NCBI GenBank assembly: GCA_019083985.1
Contig: JAHRCV010000002.1
Location: 1-64,000 of the forward strand
Length of the DNA stretch: 64,000 bases
Origin: Rhizobiales bacterium TNE-4
GTDB taxonomy: Bacteria > Pseudomonadota > Alphaproteobacteria > Rhizobiales > Beijerinckiaceae
Direction: 5' to 3'
This document shows positions 26,878 to 35,373 of this stretch, one piece after another (position 1 is the first letter of the stretch; each line of letters starts with the position of its first letter). Made by a program: the position numbers and the translations under genes. The notes beneath the pieces are model-generated. The model did no database searches. It was not told where the DNA came from and worked only from the letters and a program-made list of their open reading frames with translations.

Positions 26878-28767
26878 GTGCTTTCTATGAAAATCCTCGC
26901 TGTTGCAATTTATGATCTGTTCGCTGCTTATTTGGCACTATTTGGCGCCATTCTAGTACGGTTTTCTGGGATAGAGCTTCAAAACACACTACAGATTTTG
27001 TGGCCCTTTTTGCCTATTTTCGGAGCTTCAGCACTATCCGTTTTTGCGATTTTCTCACTTTACCGTGGAAAGTGGCGGCTCGCCTCGATCGTAGACCTCG
27101 CTCAGATCGTCAAGGCCTCGACCACCCTCGCCTTGCTGGGCCTCGTGGCTGAATACTTCCTTCTAACGTCAGGCCAGGGCATCGACCCCGTTATAGGCAA
27201 GAAGCTCCTTTTCACCTTTTGGATCTTTCAGATCGCTACCTTGAGTGCCGGCCGCTTCGCGCTGCGCTACGTCCGGTACATTAATGCTACCAGAGGCTTC
27301 CGCCATGAGGGCGTGGCGAATGTCGTGGTATTGGCGCGAGCCTCAGAGGCCGACGCCATCCTGCGCGCCGCCGAGATGAACGCGCTCAGCCTGATCTATG
27401 TCCGCGCCATTCTTTCGCCTTTGGCGTCGGATGTGAACAAATTCGTGCGCGACATCCGCATTTCCGGCGGCATTGCCGATCTTGAGCGCGTCGTGAACCA
27501 GCTCCGCGGCCGTGGGCTGACCGTCGATCGGGTGCTGGTGGCGCCCTCGGTCTTGCGGGATGTGCCAGCCGCAGATCTATTGCAAATCACCCGCCGGATC
27601 GGTGTACCTCTGTGGCGAACGCTGGACTCGGACCTTGTCTCCGATGCGGCAAGTATGGCTCCACTGGATGAACGGACCATCCTCTCCCGTCCGGCACGCC
27701 GGATCGATTATGAGGCCCTGTCAAACTTCATCACCGGTCAGAAGGCCATGGTCGTGGGCGGCGGCGGGTCGATTGGATCCGAGCTCGCCCGACGCCTCGC
27801 GACCTTTGCTCCAGCGGAAATCATTATCGTCGAGCATGCCGAGCCTGCGCTGGATGCCATCCTAGAGGAGCTTCAGGCCAGCCATTTCGGGATCAAGACG
27901 GAAGGCGTCTTGGCCGACATCCGCGATAGGGATCGCATCTTCGAGGTCATGGCTGTGCACAGACCGAGCCTCGTCATCCATGCGGCCGCGCTCAAGCACG
28001 TCAACCACCTTGAGGTGAATTGGACTGAGGGCATCAAGACGAATGTCTTCGGCTCGGTGAACGTGTTCGAGGCCGCCGTGGCGGCAGGGGTTCCGCGCGT
28101 TGTGTTCATCTCGACGGACAAGGCCGTGAAGCCTGTCTCGATTCTCGGTGCGACCAAGCGCTTTGGCGAGCTTTATGCGCGCGCCTTGGACAGCGAACAG
28201 ACTGGCACCCGCTTCATTTCGGTCCGTTTTGGCAATGTTCTGAATTCTTCTGGCTCGGCCGTTCCCAAATTCCGTGCCCAGATTGCACGCCGCCAACCAG
28301 TGACCGTCACCCACCCCGATATGGAGCGCTACTTCATCTCCAACCGCGAAGCCGGCGAATTGGTACTGACCGCAGCGCTCTGCTCATCCCGAAATGATGT
28401 GCCTGAGATCACAGATGCCTCGCTCTTCGTCCTCGATATGGGCTCCCCCGTGCGGATTTTGGATCTGGCGGAAGCCTTGATCCGGCTTGAAGGACTTGAA
28501 CCGGGCGTCGACATCCCCGTCAAATTCACGGGCCTGCGGCCAGGTGAGCGGCTCTTTGAGATCGTCAACGAGGATACAGAGGCGGCACGCGAGACCCCCT
28601 ATGATGGGGTTTTGGCCCTCGTCGACAGCGCACCACACCCGGCCATCTTACGGCGACTGTTGGATGGCCTGAACGATGCCATTAAGACGCACAACAAAGA
28701 GCAGGCTCAGTCTATTCTCCAGCGCGGCGTTCCGGGCTATGTTCCGTTACGTTCGCAAGGGAGCTAA
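26878..28767 (+). CDS. Membrane-bound UDP-sugar 4,6-dehydratase, CapD/WbpM/WreV type
   Basis: 629 residues. The first 130 hold four membrane segments; residues 150-290 are a Rossmann-like regulatory part; the C-terminal dehydratase has the NAD motif VVGGGGSIGSELARRL and the family hallmark FISTDKAVKPVSILGATKRFGE, in which the usual Tyr is replaced. These enzymes convert UDP-GlcNAc to the 4-keto-6-deoxy sugar, the precursor of QuiNAc or related residues. Start is GTG at 26878 (GGGG 8 bases upstream) or ATG at 26887. It marks the change back from AT-rich to GC-rich DNA: the first 180 bases are AT-rich and the rest are not. Confidence 0.9.
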   Translation: MLSMKILAVAIYDLFAAYLALFGAILVRFSGIELQNTLQILWPFLPIFGASALSVFAIFSLYRGKWRLASIVDLAQIVKASTTLALLGLVAEYFLLTSGQGIDPVIGKKLLFTFWIFQIATLSAGRFALRYVRYINATRGFRHEGVANVVVLARASEADAILRAAEMNALSLIYVRAILSPLASDVNKFVRDIRISGGIADLERVVNQLRGRGLTVDRVLVAPSVLRDVPAADLLQITRRIGVPLWRTLDSDLVSDAASMAPLDERTILSRPARRIDYEALSNFITGQKAMVVGGGGSIGSELARRLATFAPAEIIIVEHAEPALDAILEELQASHFGIKTEGVLADIRDRDRIFEVMAVHRPSLVIHAAALKHVNHLEVNWTEGIKTNVFGSVNVFEAAVAAGVPRVVFISTDKAVKPVSILGATKRFGELYARALDSEQTGTRFISVRFGNVLNSSGSAVPKFRAQIARRQPVTVTHPDMERYFISNREAGELVLTAALCSSRNDVPEITDASLFVLDMGSPVRILDLAEALIRLEGLEPGVDIPVKFTGLRPGERLFEIVNEDTEAARETPYDGVLALVDSAPHPAILRRLLDGLNDAIKTHNKEQAQSILQRGVPGYVPLRSQGS

Positions 28768-28811
28768 ACCGCGCTAGGGCCTTGGGCCCGGAAGACCGGT
28801 TGAGAGTCAGT

Positions 28812-30008
28812 ATGGATTTCAAGACGGCGCCACACAATTGGACCAGGGCATTATTGGTCTTGGCGCCGTTGGCAATAGCGGGCGCGCGCCGCTCGTCCAC
28901 GCTCCTGCTCGCTGCCACCGCCGCTGCAACCCTTTTCAAGACCCGGAAATCAGCACTCCAGCAATGGCGCGCATCAGGATTTGATCCGGTGCTTCTCGCA
29001 GGTCTTGCGGTCTTGATCCTTTGGGGATGCGTTTCATTGCTCTGGTCGCCCCTGCCTGCGCGCGGCCTGAAACAATTGGCCTTTGATTTTGCAACACCCT
29101 TGGTTTGCGGCCTTTGGCTCTTGAGCGTTCCTGGCTCACTTGCAACACAAAAGACAATCTGCTGGTTCGCTCTCAGCGTGGCGTTTGCGGCCACCTTGGT
29201 GGCACTCCAACTCCATTTTCAATTTCGGATTGAGGCTGTGTTTAATGCCGCAGAGCACCATAGAGAGGCATGGCGCTTCAATATGGTCGTGGTGACTTAC
29301 GCACTCCTCATACCAGCCTCGCTTCTGATCCTGAAACGCGCACCCTTTGCAGCCGGTCTTTCGATCGTCGCTATTGTTGGGGCATCGATTCTTTCACAAA
29401 GCGCGACGTCAAAAACCGCACTGATAGCTGGCGTCTTCGCCTATGCGCTCGTGCTATTACTACCGCGCAAACTGTCTCTTTCTCTGTTTGGTCTCGCCCT
29501 CCTCGGCTTGCTCGTCCTTCAACCTGTGCAGGGACAATTCATCGAACGGAGCTTGCAAGCGACAATCCAGACCGAACGCCTGTTTCAATCCGCCAAAGAA
29601 CGCATCGTGATTTGGAAAGCCACGGGTGCAGTCGCAATCGACGCATTGCCGTGGGGCACCGGCATCGGGAGCTCCGATGCCGTTTCTGAGCGTCCCTTTG
29701 CGAAGACCTTGCCACCTGACCTCTGGATCGGCCTTCGCCAAACACACGCGCATAACGCCTTTCTCAACGTACTGATGGAGTTGGGGCTGCCCGGCCTCAT
29801 CGGAATGGCGCTGATTGCCTTCGGCCTTCTGCGGACACTCGCGCGCCTTCCCCATTCTCTCTATGCGCCGTCAATGGCACTTGCAGCGCAGGTGATTACC
29901 GTCGATCTTGTGAGCCATGGCGCGTGGCAGGCGTGGTGGCTCACCGCCATCATGCTCGGCATCTTGGCGCTGAAGCAATACGCGCCAGCAAACGATCAAT
30001 CCGCCTGA
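28812..30008 (+). CDS. waaL: O-antigen ligase
   Basis: A 398-residue integral membrane protein with about ten or more hydrophobic segments. The Wzy_C-type signature TRQTHAHNAFLNVLMELGLPGLIGM (a subset of it visible from about residue 310) contains the conserved His. Such enzymes transfer polysaccharide from undecaprenyl pyrophosphate to lipid A-core in the periplasm. A polymerase of the same superfamily is possible, but the presence of an ABC exporter (which needs no Wzy) favours ligase. The start at 28812 is chosen over a TTG at 28782 because the upstream residues are not membrane-like. Its 3' end overlaps the convergent next gene by 13 bases. Confidence 0.82.
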   Translation: MDFKTAPHNWTRALLVLAPLAIAGARRSSTLLLAATAAATLFKTRKSALQQWRASGFDPVLLAGLAVLILWGCVSLLWSPLPARGLKQLAFDFATPLVCGLWLLSVPGSLATQKTICWFALSVAFAATLVALQLHFQFRIEAVFNAAEHHREAWRFNMVVVTYALLIPASLLILKRAPFAAGLSIVAIVGASILSQSATSKTALIAGVFAYALVLLLPRKLSLSLFGLALLGLLVLQPVQGQFIERSLQATIQTERLFQSAKERIVIWKATGAVAIDALPWGTGIGSSDAVSERPFAKTLPPDLWIGLRQTHAHNAFLNVLMELGLPGLIGMALIAFGLLRTLARLPHSLYAPSMALAAQVITVDLVSHGAWQAWWLTAIMLGILALKQYAPANDQSA

Positions 30009-30919
30009 TCGGCTTTTGCCCACTGCGTCAGCCCTTCTGAACTGGGTCGGAACACAGCTGGATATCGCCTCTCCAGCGCGAGTGTGTCACTTACCACCAG
30101 AGGCTCGCCCAACCGCGCCCACAACAGGGGCTTGTTGAGCGCGAAACACGCCGCCTTGATCCATGGCGCAGGCACCGAAATCAGCCTTGGTGGGCGCCCT
30201 GCCCCTGCTCGTAATGTTGCGATCATTTCGCCGATCGAGAGCGCTCCGGGTTCAGCGACCAAGAACGTTCCGCGTAAGTCTGGATCTTCTTGCAAAAGGC
30301 GCACGATGAGGTCGGACAATGTTTGGACTGACAATAGTGAGCGCTTGGCTCTGAGTGCGCCGAAGGGCAGCGGAAGACACGTCTGAGCAAGTTTGAAAAG
30401 CGTCGCCAAATTGGCCTTCACCCCCGGCCCATAAAGCGGGGCGAGGCGCAGGGAGATGTTGTTTGGGCAGGCTTGATTGATCGCTGCTTCGGCTGCGAGC
30501 TTCGCCTCGCCATAGGGACCATCTGGTTGTGGCGGATAGCCGTCTTTTAGCGGAATGGGTGAGGAGACGCCCACTTGCGCGCGGATCGACGAGAGGAAGA
30601 TGAACCGTGCATGATGGTGCGCAGCGGCTTGCACCAACGCCGCTGTGGCATCGCGATTGATGCGGAAGATTTTGGCCGGATCGGCTCGGTCATCATGCGC
30701 ATAGGCCGCCGCGTGGACGACAGCATCAACGCCGTTACACAATTCGTTCCAATTGGCGGTTGCAAGATCATCGATCCGTGGCGTCTCGAGCAAGGGGCTC
30801 AAAGGGCGCGCGCTTGCCGCGCCTCGCAACGGCGCACGGACGTTTATATTTGCATTGAGAAGCGCGCGCAGAATGTGACCGCCCGCAAAGCCGGTTGCCC
30901 CTGTCAGTAAAACACGCAT
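29996..30919 (-). CDS. NAD-dependent nucleotide-sugar reductase/epimerase, WbpV/WreQ-like
   Basis: A 307-residue extended short-chain dehydrogenase with VLLTGATGFAGGHILRALL, VVHAAAYAH, FLSSIRAQVG, the YxxxK pair in GPYGEAKLAAEAA, and LAPLYGPGVKANL. This pattern is that of WbpV/WreQ, which reduce the 4-keto-6-deoxy product of WbpM/WreV to UDP-QuiNAc. The ATG at 30919 shares one base with the transferase stop (TGATG); the frame extends 75 residues further upstream but those are antisense-like and basic. Its position after the initiating transferase and near the CapD-type dehydratase supports the QuiNAc role. Confidence 0.83.
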   Translation of the reverse strand: MRVLLTGATGFAGGHILRALLNANINVRAPLRGAASARPLSPLLETPRIDDLATANWNELCNGVDAVVHAAAYAHDDRADPAKIFRINRDATAALVQAAAHHHARFIFLSSIRAQVGVSSPIPLKDGYPPQPDGPYGEAKLAAEAAINQACPNNISLRLAPLYGPGVKANLATLFKLAQTCLPLPFGALRAKRSLLSVQTLSDLIVRLLQEDPDLRGTFLVAEPGALSIGEMIATLRAGAGRPPRLISVPAPWIKAACFALNKPLLWARLGEPLVVSDTLALERRYPAVFRPSSEGLTQWAKADQAD

Positions 30920-31959
30920 CAGGCCGGAGCCCCGCGGCCGCGATGAAAGACAATCATCATGACAACGCAAATGAGAGCGACGCCAACAATCGCCCCTGTG
31001 CCCACAAGGGCACCCTGCCCTGCCACGGCCAGGGAAGCGCCGACGGCGATCAGCGCATAAAGACCGCTCAACCCGGAGACGAGTTTGACCGGTAAGCCTT
31101 GGTCGACACCGCGTTGATAGGCGTGCTGCCGATGCGCCTGCCACACCTGCTCGCCACGCATGAGACGGCGGCCGAGCGTGATGGTGGCGTCAGCAAACGG
31201 ATAAAGCCAAAGGAGGAACGCCGCAGGCCATTCATGATTGAGGAGGAGGAGCCAGAAGGCGAGCGCGGTGATGAGGCCAATCAGCAGGCTGCCCGCGTCG
31301 CCCATAAAGATCTTAGCCGGGTTCCAGTTCCACACGCCAAAGCCGAGTAGCGCACCACCCGCCGCCGCCGCTACAAGGCCGAACGGCTCACCATGGATCG
31401 CGGTGAGGAGATAACCCGCCGCCAGAAGGCCCGGCGCATAAGACGCGACGATAATGCCGTCGAGCCCATCCATGAAATTCGTCAGATTGACGATCCAGAG
31501 GAGCCCAACAAAACCCAGAGCGACCACGATCACCTTCAGGACAGGCTGGGCGAAGAGGGGCGAGAGCGCAACAAGACCCGGCGGCACCTGGGCCATCGAC
31601 AGAAACGGGATGAGCAAAAAGAGCGCCTGCGCAATGATACGGCGGGAGGCGGGGAGCGCGTGAATGTCATCAACGAAGCCGAGGGCCGCGATACCAATCA
31701 GCGCCGCAACTTGCGTCCATGGCAGCACGTGCTTGCCGGCGAGCCACAACGCGACAAGCGCCACCACAATCCCGGCGAGAACGCCGAGCCCGCCGCCCTG
31801 CGGCGTCGGGACCTTATGCGAGGACCGCGCTGTAACCTTTGCGACCGCGATTGAGCGCAGCCACGGCAACAGAGCCGGGATCGCTGCGCACGCCACCACA
31901 GCCGCCACACCCGCCGCGAGCCAGAACGAAGAAGGAGGCGGGCTCAGCGCAAGCATCAC
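30919..31959 (-). CDS. Undecaprenyl-phosphate sugar-1-phosphate transferase, WecA/WbpL/WreU-like
   Basis: A 346-residue polyprenyl-phosphate transferase with about ten membrane segments. It has FVDDIHALP (metal-binding DD at 97-98), NLTNFMDGLDG (158-168), FMGDAGSLLIG (219-229) and the cytoplasmic AHRQHAYQR. Such enzymes load the first sugar phosphate onto undecaprenyl phosphate and so start each O-antigen chain. Given its neighbours the sugar is probably QuiNAc or a related 6-deoxy-amino sugar. It starts with GTG at 31959 or ATG at 31956, 10-13 bases after the H-NS-like gene, and is in one operon with it. Confidence 0.9.
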   Translation of the reverse strand: MMLALSPPPSSFWLAAGVAAVVACAAIPALLPWLRSIAVAKVTARSSHKVPTPQGGGLGVLAGIVVALVALWLAGKHVLPWTQVAALIGIAALGFVDDIHALPASRRIIAQALFLLIPFLSMAQVPPGLVALSPLFAQPVLKVIVVALGFVGLLWIVNLTNFMDGLDGIIVASYAPGLLAAGYLLTAIHGEPFGLVAAAAGGALLGFGVWNWNPAKIFMGDAGSLLIGLITALAFWLLLLNHEWPAAFLLWLYPFADATITLGRRLMRGEQVWQAHRQHAYQRGVDQGLPVKLVSGLSGLYALIAVGASLAVAGQGALVGTGAIVGVALICVVMMIVFHRGRGAPA

Positions 31960-31969
31960 GAGGATCCCC

Positions 31970-32320
31970 TTACAGGCGGAATTCGCCCGTCACTTTGAAG
32001 GCTTGGATCGAGAGCTTGCGCTCTTCCAAGATGGCTTCCACCCATTGCGGCGCCCGACCGCGGCCACTCCACGTCGCGCCCGTTTTCGGGTCGCGATATT
32101 TCGGATCCACGCTTTGGGTCACCTTCAGGGTCTTCGCCCGCACAATCCCGGGCTTGCTGCCTGCGGCACCGTAGAGATCCGTGATCTTCAGGCCGGCATC
32201 GGCCAATTTGGCGTCAAATTCGGCGCGCAACTCGCGTTTGGCCTCTTCAGTACGGCGGGCAATCTCCGCCTGAAGGTCCGCGACCTGCTGCCGCAAGGAT
32301 GAAAGACTGGGTTGGCTCAT
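31970..32320 (-). CDS. H-NS/HvrA-family nucleoid protein
   Basis: A 116-residue protein with an N-terminal coiled-coil region for oligomerisation (about 5-45) and the C-terminal DNA-binding block DPKTGATWSGRGRAPQWV, whose WSGRGRxPxW core is the hallmark of proteobacterial H-NS-like proteins that contact the minor groove of AT-rich DNA. The ATG at 32320 has GGAG 6 bases upstream; a longer frame to 32563 is not credible. It is the first gene of an operon with the WreU- and WreQ-like genes and lies beside a large AT-rich island, an obvious candidate target for its silencing activity. Confidence 0.9.
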   Translation of the reverse strand: MSQPSLSSLRQQVADLQAEIARRTEEAKRELRAEFDAKLADAGLKITDLYGAAGSKPGIVRAKTLKVTQSVDPKYRDPKTGATWSGRGRAPQWVEAILEERKLSIQAFKVTGEFRL

Positions 32321-32507
32321 GGAAGGCTCCATAAAGACATAAACTGGGTCGTAAACTTGAGATTGGGCCTTGGCCCGGCTCGTCCATACAGCAGGATGCC
32401 GCAAAGCCCAAGATCCTGATGGGGTGAGGAACCTCGATACGGCCTGTTTTCGGCGATCTTGGTGAGCTCCCGGCAAAGATGGGCACAGATCGGATGGAGA
32501 GACAGAC

Positions 32508-32693
32508 CTGATTAGCGCACTTGATCTCAACCTCCTCTTCTCAGCCATCGCGGCCTTGGCCATCCTTCTCTATATGGCGCCGGGGGTGTTGCGCTTGAGC
32601 CCGACCATCCGCCGCTACACCGAACCCGCCGCCCTGGGGCTCATTGGCGTCGGGATGGGGATCGGGGTGCTATTCTGGCTCCTTGGCGGGTAA
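32508..32693 (+). CDS. Small two-helix membrane protein, non-ATG start
   Basis: An open frame of 61 codons ending at TAA 32691-32693, with third-position GC bias like real genes here. The product has two hydrophobic helices (NLLFSAIAALAILLYMAPG near the start, and GLIGVGMGIGVLFWLLGG at the end) joined by a basic loop with SPTIRRYTEP. No ATG, GTG or TTG lies at the front; the most likely start is CTG at 32508, with GGAG 8 bases upstream. An internal ATG at 32574 would remove the first helix. It is divergent from the H-NS gene. The family is not recognised. Confidence 0.5.
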   Translation: MISALDLNLLFSAIAALAILLYMAPGVLRLSPTIRRYTEPAALGLIGVGMGIGVLFWLLGG

Positions 32694-32840
32694 GCTGCCC
32701 ACCACATAGGCAACGCCGCAATGTTGTATGCCTCGAGAAGCTGCCCATTCTTGAGCCCTGCACACCAAAACGGAAGTTGCTGGCGATGCCAAAGCGCTTC
32801 GGCTATAGGGGGGCATCGTTGTTTTTGAAATGTTCTCCAG

Positions 32841-33884
32841 ATGTCCACGGTGGTCATAGCTGCAACGGCAAGTCTTTTGCCGCAGGAAAGAATTGGCAAT
32901 GAGGCCATCGTTACCCGTTTGATTGATCGCAGCCGTGCGAGCGGCAACCAGGATCCGGCGGCAGAAGAGCATGCCCGCTCCCGCGCCGGTGCGATTGATC
33001 AAAAGACAGGATTACAATCCCGTCGGTTCTTCTCGGCGGAGACGAACCCTGCAGACATTGGCTTGTCCATCCTCGACCATTTGATGAAAGATGCGGATTG
33101 GTCGGAGCTCGACGCGATCATCATTTCATCATCATCGACGCAGGGTTTTCCCGGACTGTCGCAGCAAATCTTGGCTGCAGCACGCGATCAGCATCCAGAA
33201 CTCGGCAATCCCTTTGTCCTTGATATCAGCAGCAATGCCTGTACCGGCTTCATGTATGGCATCACCATCGGGCAAAGCCTTGTGAAGGCGATGGCGTTTC
33301 GAAAAGTGGCGTTGATCGCAATCGAGTTTTCCTCGCGCTGTATCAATTATGATCCGAAAGCGTTTGGTATCAGTACATTGTTTGGTGATGCGGCCGCTGG
33401 CCTTCTTCTTTCAAACGCAAAGACGGGTCTCGCTTCTCTGATTTCATGCCGCGCAAGTTCGCTGGTCACTTCGGAAACGATTGCGCACATTCATGGCACG
33501 GGCATGTTGGCGCGTGATCCACAGTCCGAGGCACCTGACAATGCACGATGGTTTGTGGAAGGGCCTTCCGTTGCGCGCCACGCTATTCGGATCCTGACCG
33601 ATGAAATTAAACTCTATTTGGATCAGGGCTACACGATCGACTGGCTGATTCCGCATCAGGCGAATTATAAACGCATTTTGGTTCCCGCCTGCGACGCGAC
33701 TGGCATTCCCACATCGAAGCTTTGTGCGTCCTTCGCTGAAACGGGGAACACGTCCAGCGCGAGTGTCCCTTTGCTGCTTGATCAGCTTGTCCAAGAGAAG
33801 CGCGCCAAGCCGGGTGATCAGGCGCTTTTGGTCGGTTTCGGCGCGAGCTATTCCTGCGGCTCAGCCTTGATCGGTTTTCACTAA
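32841..33884 (+). CDS. Stand-alone 3-oxoacyl-ACP synthase III (KASIII/FabH-like)
   Basis: A 347-residue thiolase-fold condensing enzyme. The catalytic triad is complete: Cys134 in SNACTGF, His272 in IPHQAN, and Asn303 in ETGNTSSAS, with FGDAAAGLLL and GFGASYSCGSALI. FabH proper is about 320 residues and usually sits with plsX; this one is longer, has an N-terminal insertion around 30-55, and stands alone between polysaccharide genes. It may make a beta-ketoacyl group for a lipid or acyl modification rather than general fatty-acid synthesis. The 147 bases before it and 175 bases after it hold no recognisable gene. Confidence 0.85.
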   Translation: MSTVVIAATASLLPQERIGNEAIVTRLIDRSRASGNQDPAAEEHARSRAGAIDQKTGLQSRRFFSAETNPADIGLSILDHLMKDADWSELDAIIISSSSTQGFPGLSQQILAAARDQHPELGNPFVLDISSNACTGFMYGITIGQSLVKAMAFRKVALIAIEFSSRCINYDPKAFGISTLFGDAAAGLLLSNAKTGLASLISCRASSLVTSETIAHIHGTGMLARDPQSEAPDNARWFVEGPSVARHAIRILTDEIKLYLDQGYTIDWLIPHQANYKRILVPACDATGIPTSKLCASFAETGNTSSASVPLLLDQLVQEKRAKPGDQALLVGFGASYSCGSALIGFH

Positions 33885-34059
33885 CACGCGTCGCGCCACG
33901 GCGGCGGGGCCGTGAAGATAGCCGGTGTCCTTCTCTGGCCGATGGGCTGTTGAGCCGGCCGCCTGCTGCGCCCTTTGCCCGTCGCGCCCCTCGCCCGTTG
34001 CGCCCCCGCCTGCAACGCCTTAGACCGAGCGAACGAGCCTTTTTCGACCGGATCCGCCT

Positions 34060-35358
34060 GTGAACCCTGCCTCCGCCCTTGCTCCGTCCCGCGCGCTTGC
34101 CGTCATTGGGCTTGGCTATGTCGGCCTGCCGATCGCGGCGGCCTTTGCCCGCGCCGGTTGGGCCGTGACCGGCTTTGATATCGACCCCAGCCGCATTGCC
34201 GAATTGAAGGCCGGCTGCGACCGGACGGGCGAGCTGAGCCCTTCTGAACTTCAGAGCGCGCCCCTCACCTTCACCACGGACGCCGCAGACCTCGCCGGGT
34301 CCGATTTTTTCATCGTCACGGTCCCAACCCCGATCGATGATGCCCGTCGCCCTGATCTCAGCCTCGTCTTGGCCGCGGCCCGCACCGTCGCTGGCGTGCT
34401 CAAGCGCGGCGACGTCGTTGTCTTCGAATCAACCGTCTATCCCGGCGCTACGGAAGAAGAATGCATTCCGGTGCTGGAAGCCGCCTCGGGCCTTAAGGCT
34501 GGGATCGATTTTGGCGTCGGCTATTCGCCCGAGCGGATTAACCCCGGCGACAAGACGCATCGCTTTGAGACAATCGTCAAAGTCGTCTCTGGCAATGATG
34601 CCGCGACGCTCGACACGATTGCGTCTGTCTATGGCGCAGTCGTGCAGGCTGGCATCCACCGCGCACCATCGATCAAGGTGGCGGAAGCGGCGAAAGTGAT
34701 CGAGAATACACAGCGCGATCTCAACATCGCCTTCATGAATGAATTATCGCTCATCTTCCATCGCCTCGGCATCGACACAGGCGATGTGTTAGCGGCCGCG
34801 CGCACCAAATGGAATTTCCTGCCCTTTACGCCGGGGCTCGTCGGCGGCCATTGCATCGGCGTAGACCCCTATTACCTCACGCATCGCGCTGAGAAGGCGG
34901 GTTACCATCCCGAAATCATTCTGGCTGGCCGCAGAATGAATGACGGCGTCGGTGCGCGCATTGCGCGCGAATGTGTGAAGCATTTGATGGCGCAAGGCCA
35001 TGCAGGCAAGCCGCGTGTCATTATGCTCGGCCTGACCTTCAAGGAAGATGTGCCCGACATCCGCAATTCGAAAGCCTTTGATATTGTCAGCGAGCTTGCG
35101 CAATTCGGCATCGATGTCGACATTTGTGATCCGCTCGCTGATCCGCGCGAGGCGGCACGCCACGGCGTCACCTTGAAAGACGTGACGACGCTCAAACCAG
35201 CGGACGGCGTTATTCTGGCTGTTGCGCACCGCACCTATCGCGACGGCGGCTGGCCATTGATGGCCAAGCTTGTGAAAGAGCACGGCTTGGTGATGGATGT
35301 GAAAGGGCTCTTGCCACGCGAGACAAAGCCCGCTGGCCTGACGCTCTGGCGTCTATAA
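34060..35358 (+). CDS. UDP-sugar 6-dehydrogenase, WbpO/TviB/WecC type
   Basis: 432 residues. The N-terminal Rossmann domain has IGLGYVGLPIAAAFARAG. The central domain has ENTQRDLNIAFMNEL with the catalytic Lys/Asn region and the active-site Cys in GGHCIGVDPYYL. The C-terminal domain has GLTFKEDVPDIRNS. The GGHCIGVDPYYL form is typical of dehydrogenases acting on N-acetylated UDP-hexosamines (UDP-GlcNAc, UDP-GalNAc, UDP-ManNAc) rather than UDP-glucose (GGSCFPKD). It oxidises C6 to a carboxylate with two NAD. Start is GTG at 34060. It lies 15 bases before the uronate epimerase gene. Confidence 0.9.
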   Translation: MNPASALAPSRALAVIGLGYVGLPIAAAFARAGWAVTGFDIDPSRIAELKAGCDRTGELSPSELQSAPLTFTTDAADLAGSDFFIVTVPTPIDDARRPDLSLVLAAARTVAGVLKRGDVVVFESTVYPGATEEECIPVLEAASGLKAGIDFGVGYSPERINPGDKTHRFETIVKVVSGNDAATLDTIASVYGAVVQAGIHRAPSIKVAEAAKVIENTQRDLNIAFMNELSLIFHRLGIDTGDVLAAARTKWNFLPFTPGLVGGHCIGVDPYYLTHRAEKAGYHPEIILAGRRMNDGVGARIARECVKHLMAQGHAGKPRVIMLGLTFKEDVPDIRNSKAFDIVSELAQFGIDVDICDPLADPREAARHGVTLKDVTTLKPADGVILAVAHRTYRDGGWPLMAKLVKEHGLVMDVKGLLPRETKPAGLTLWRL

Positions 35359-35373
35359 CGAGAGGCAAACGCG

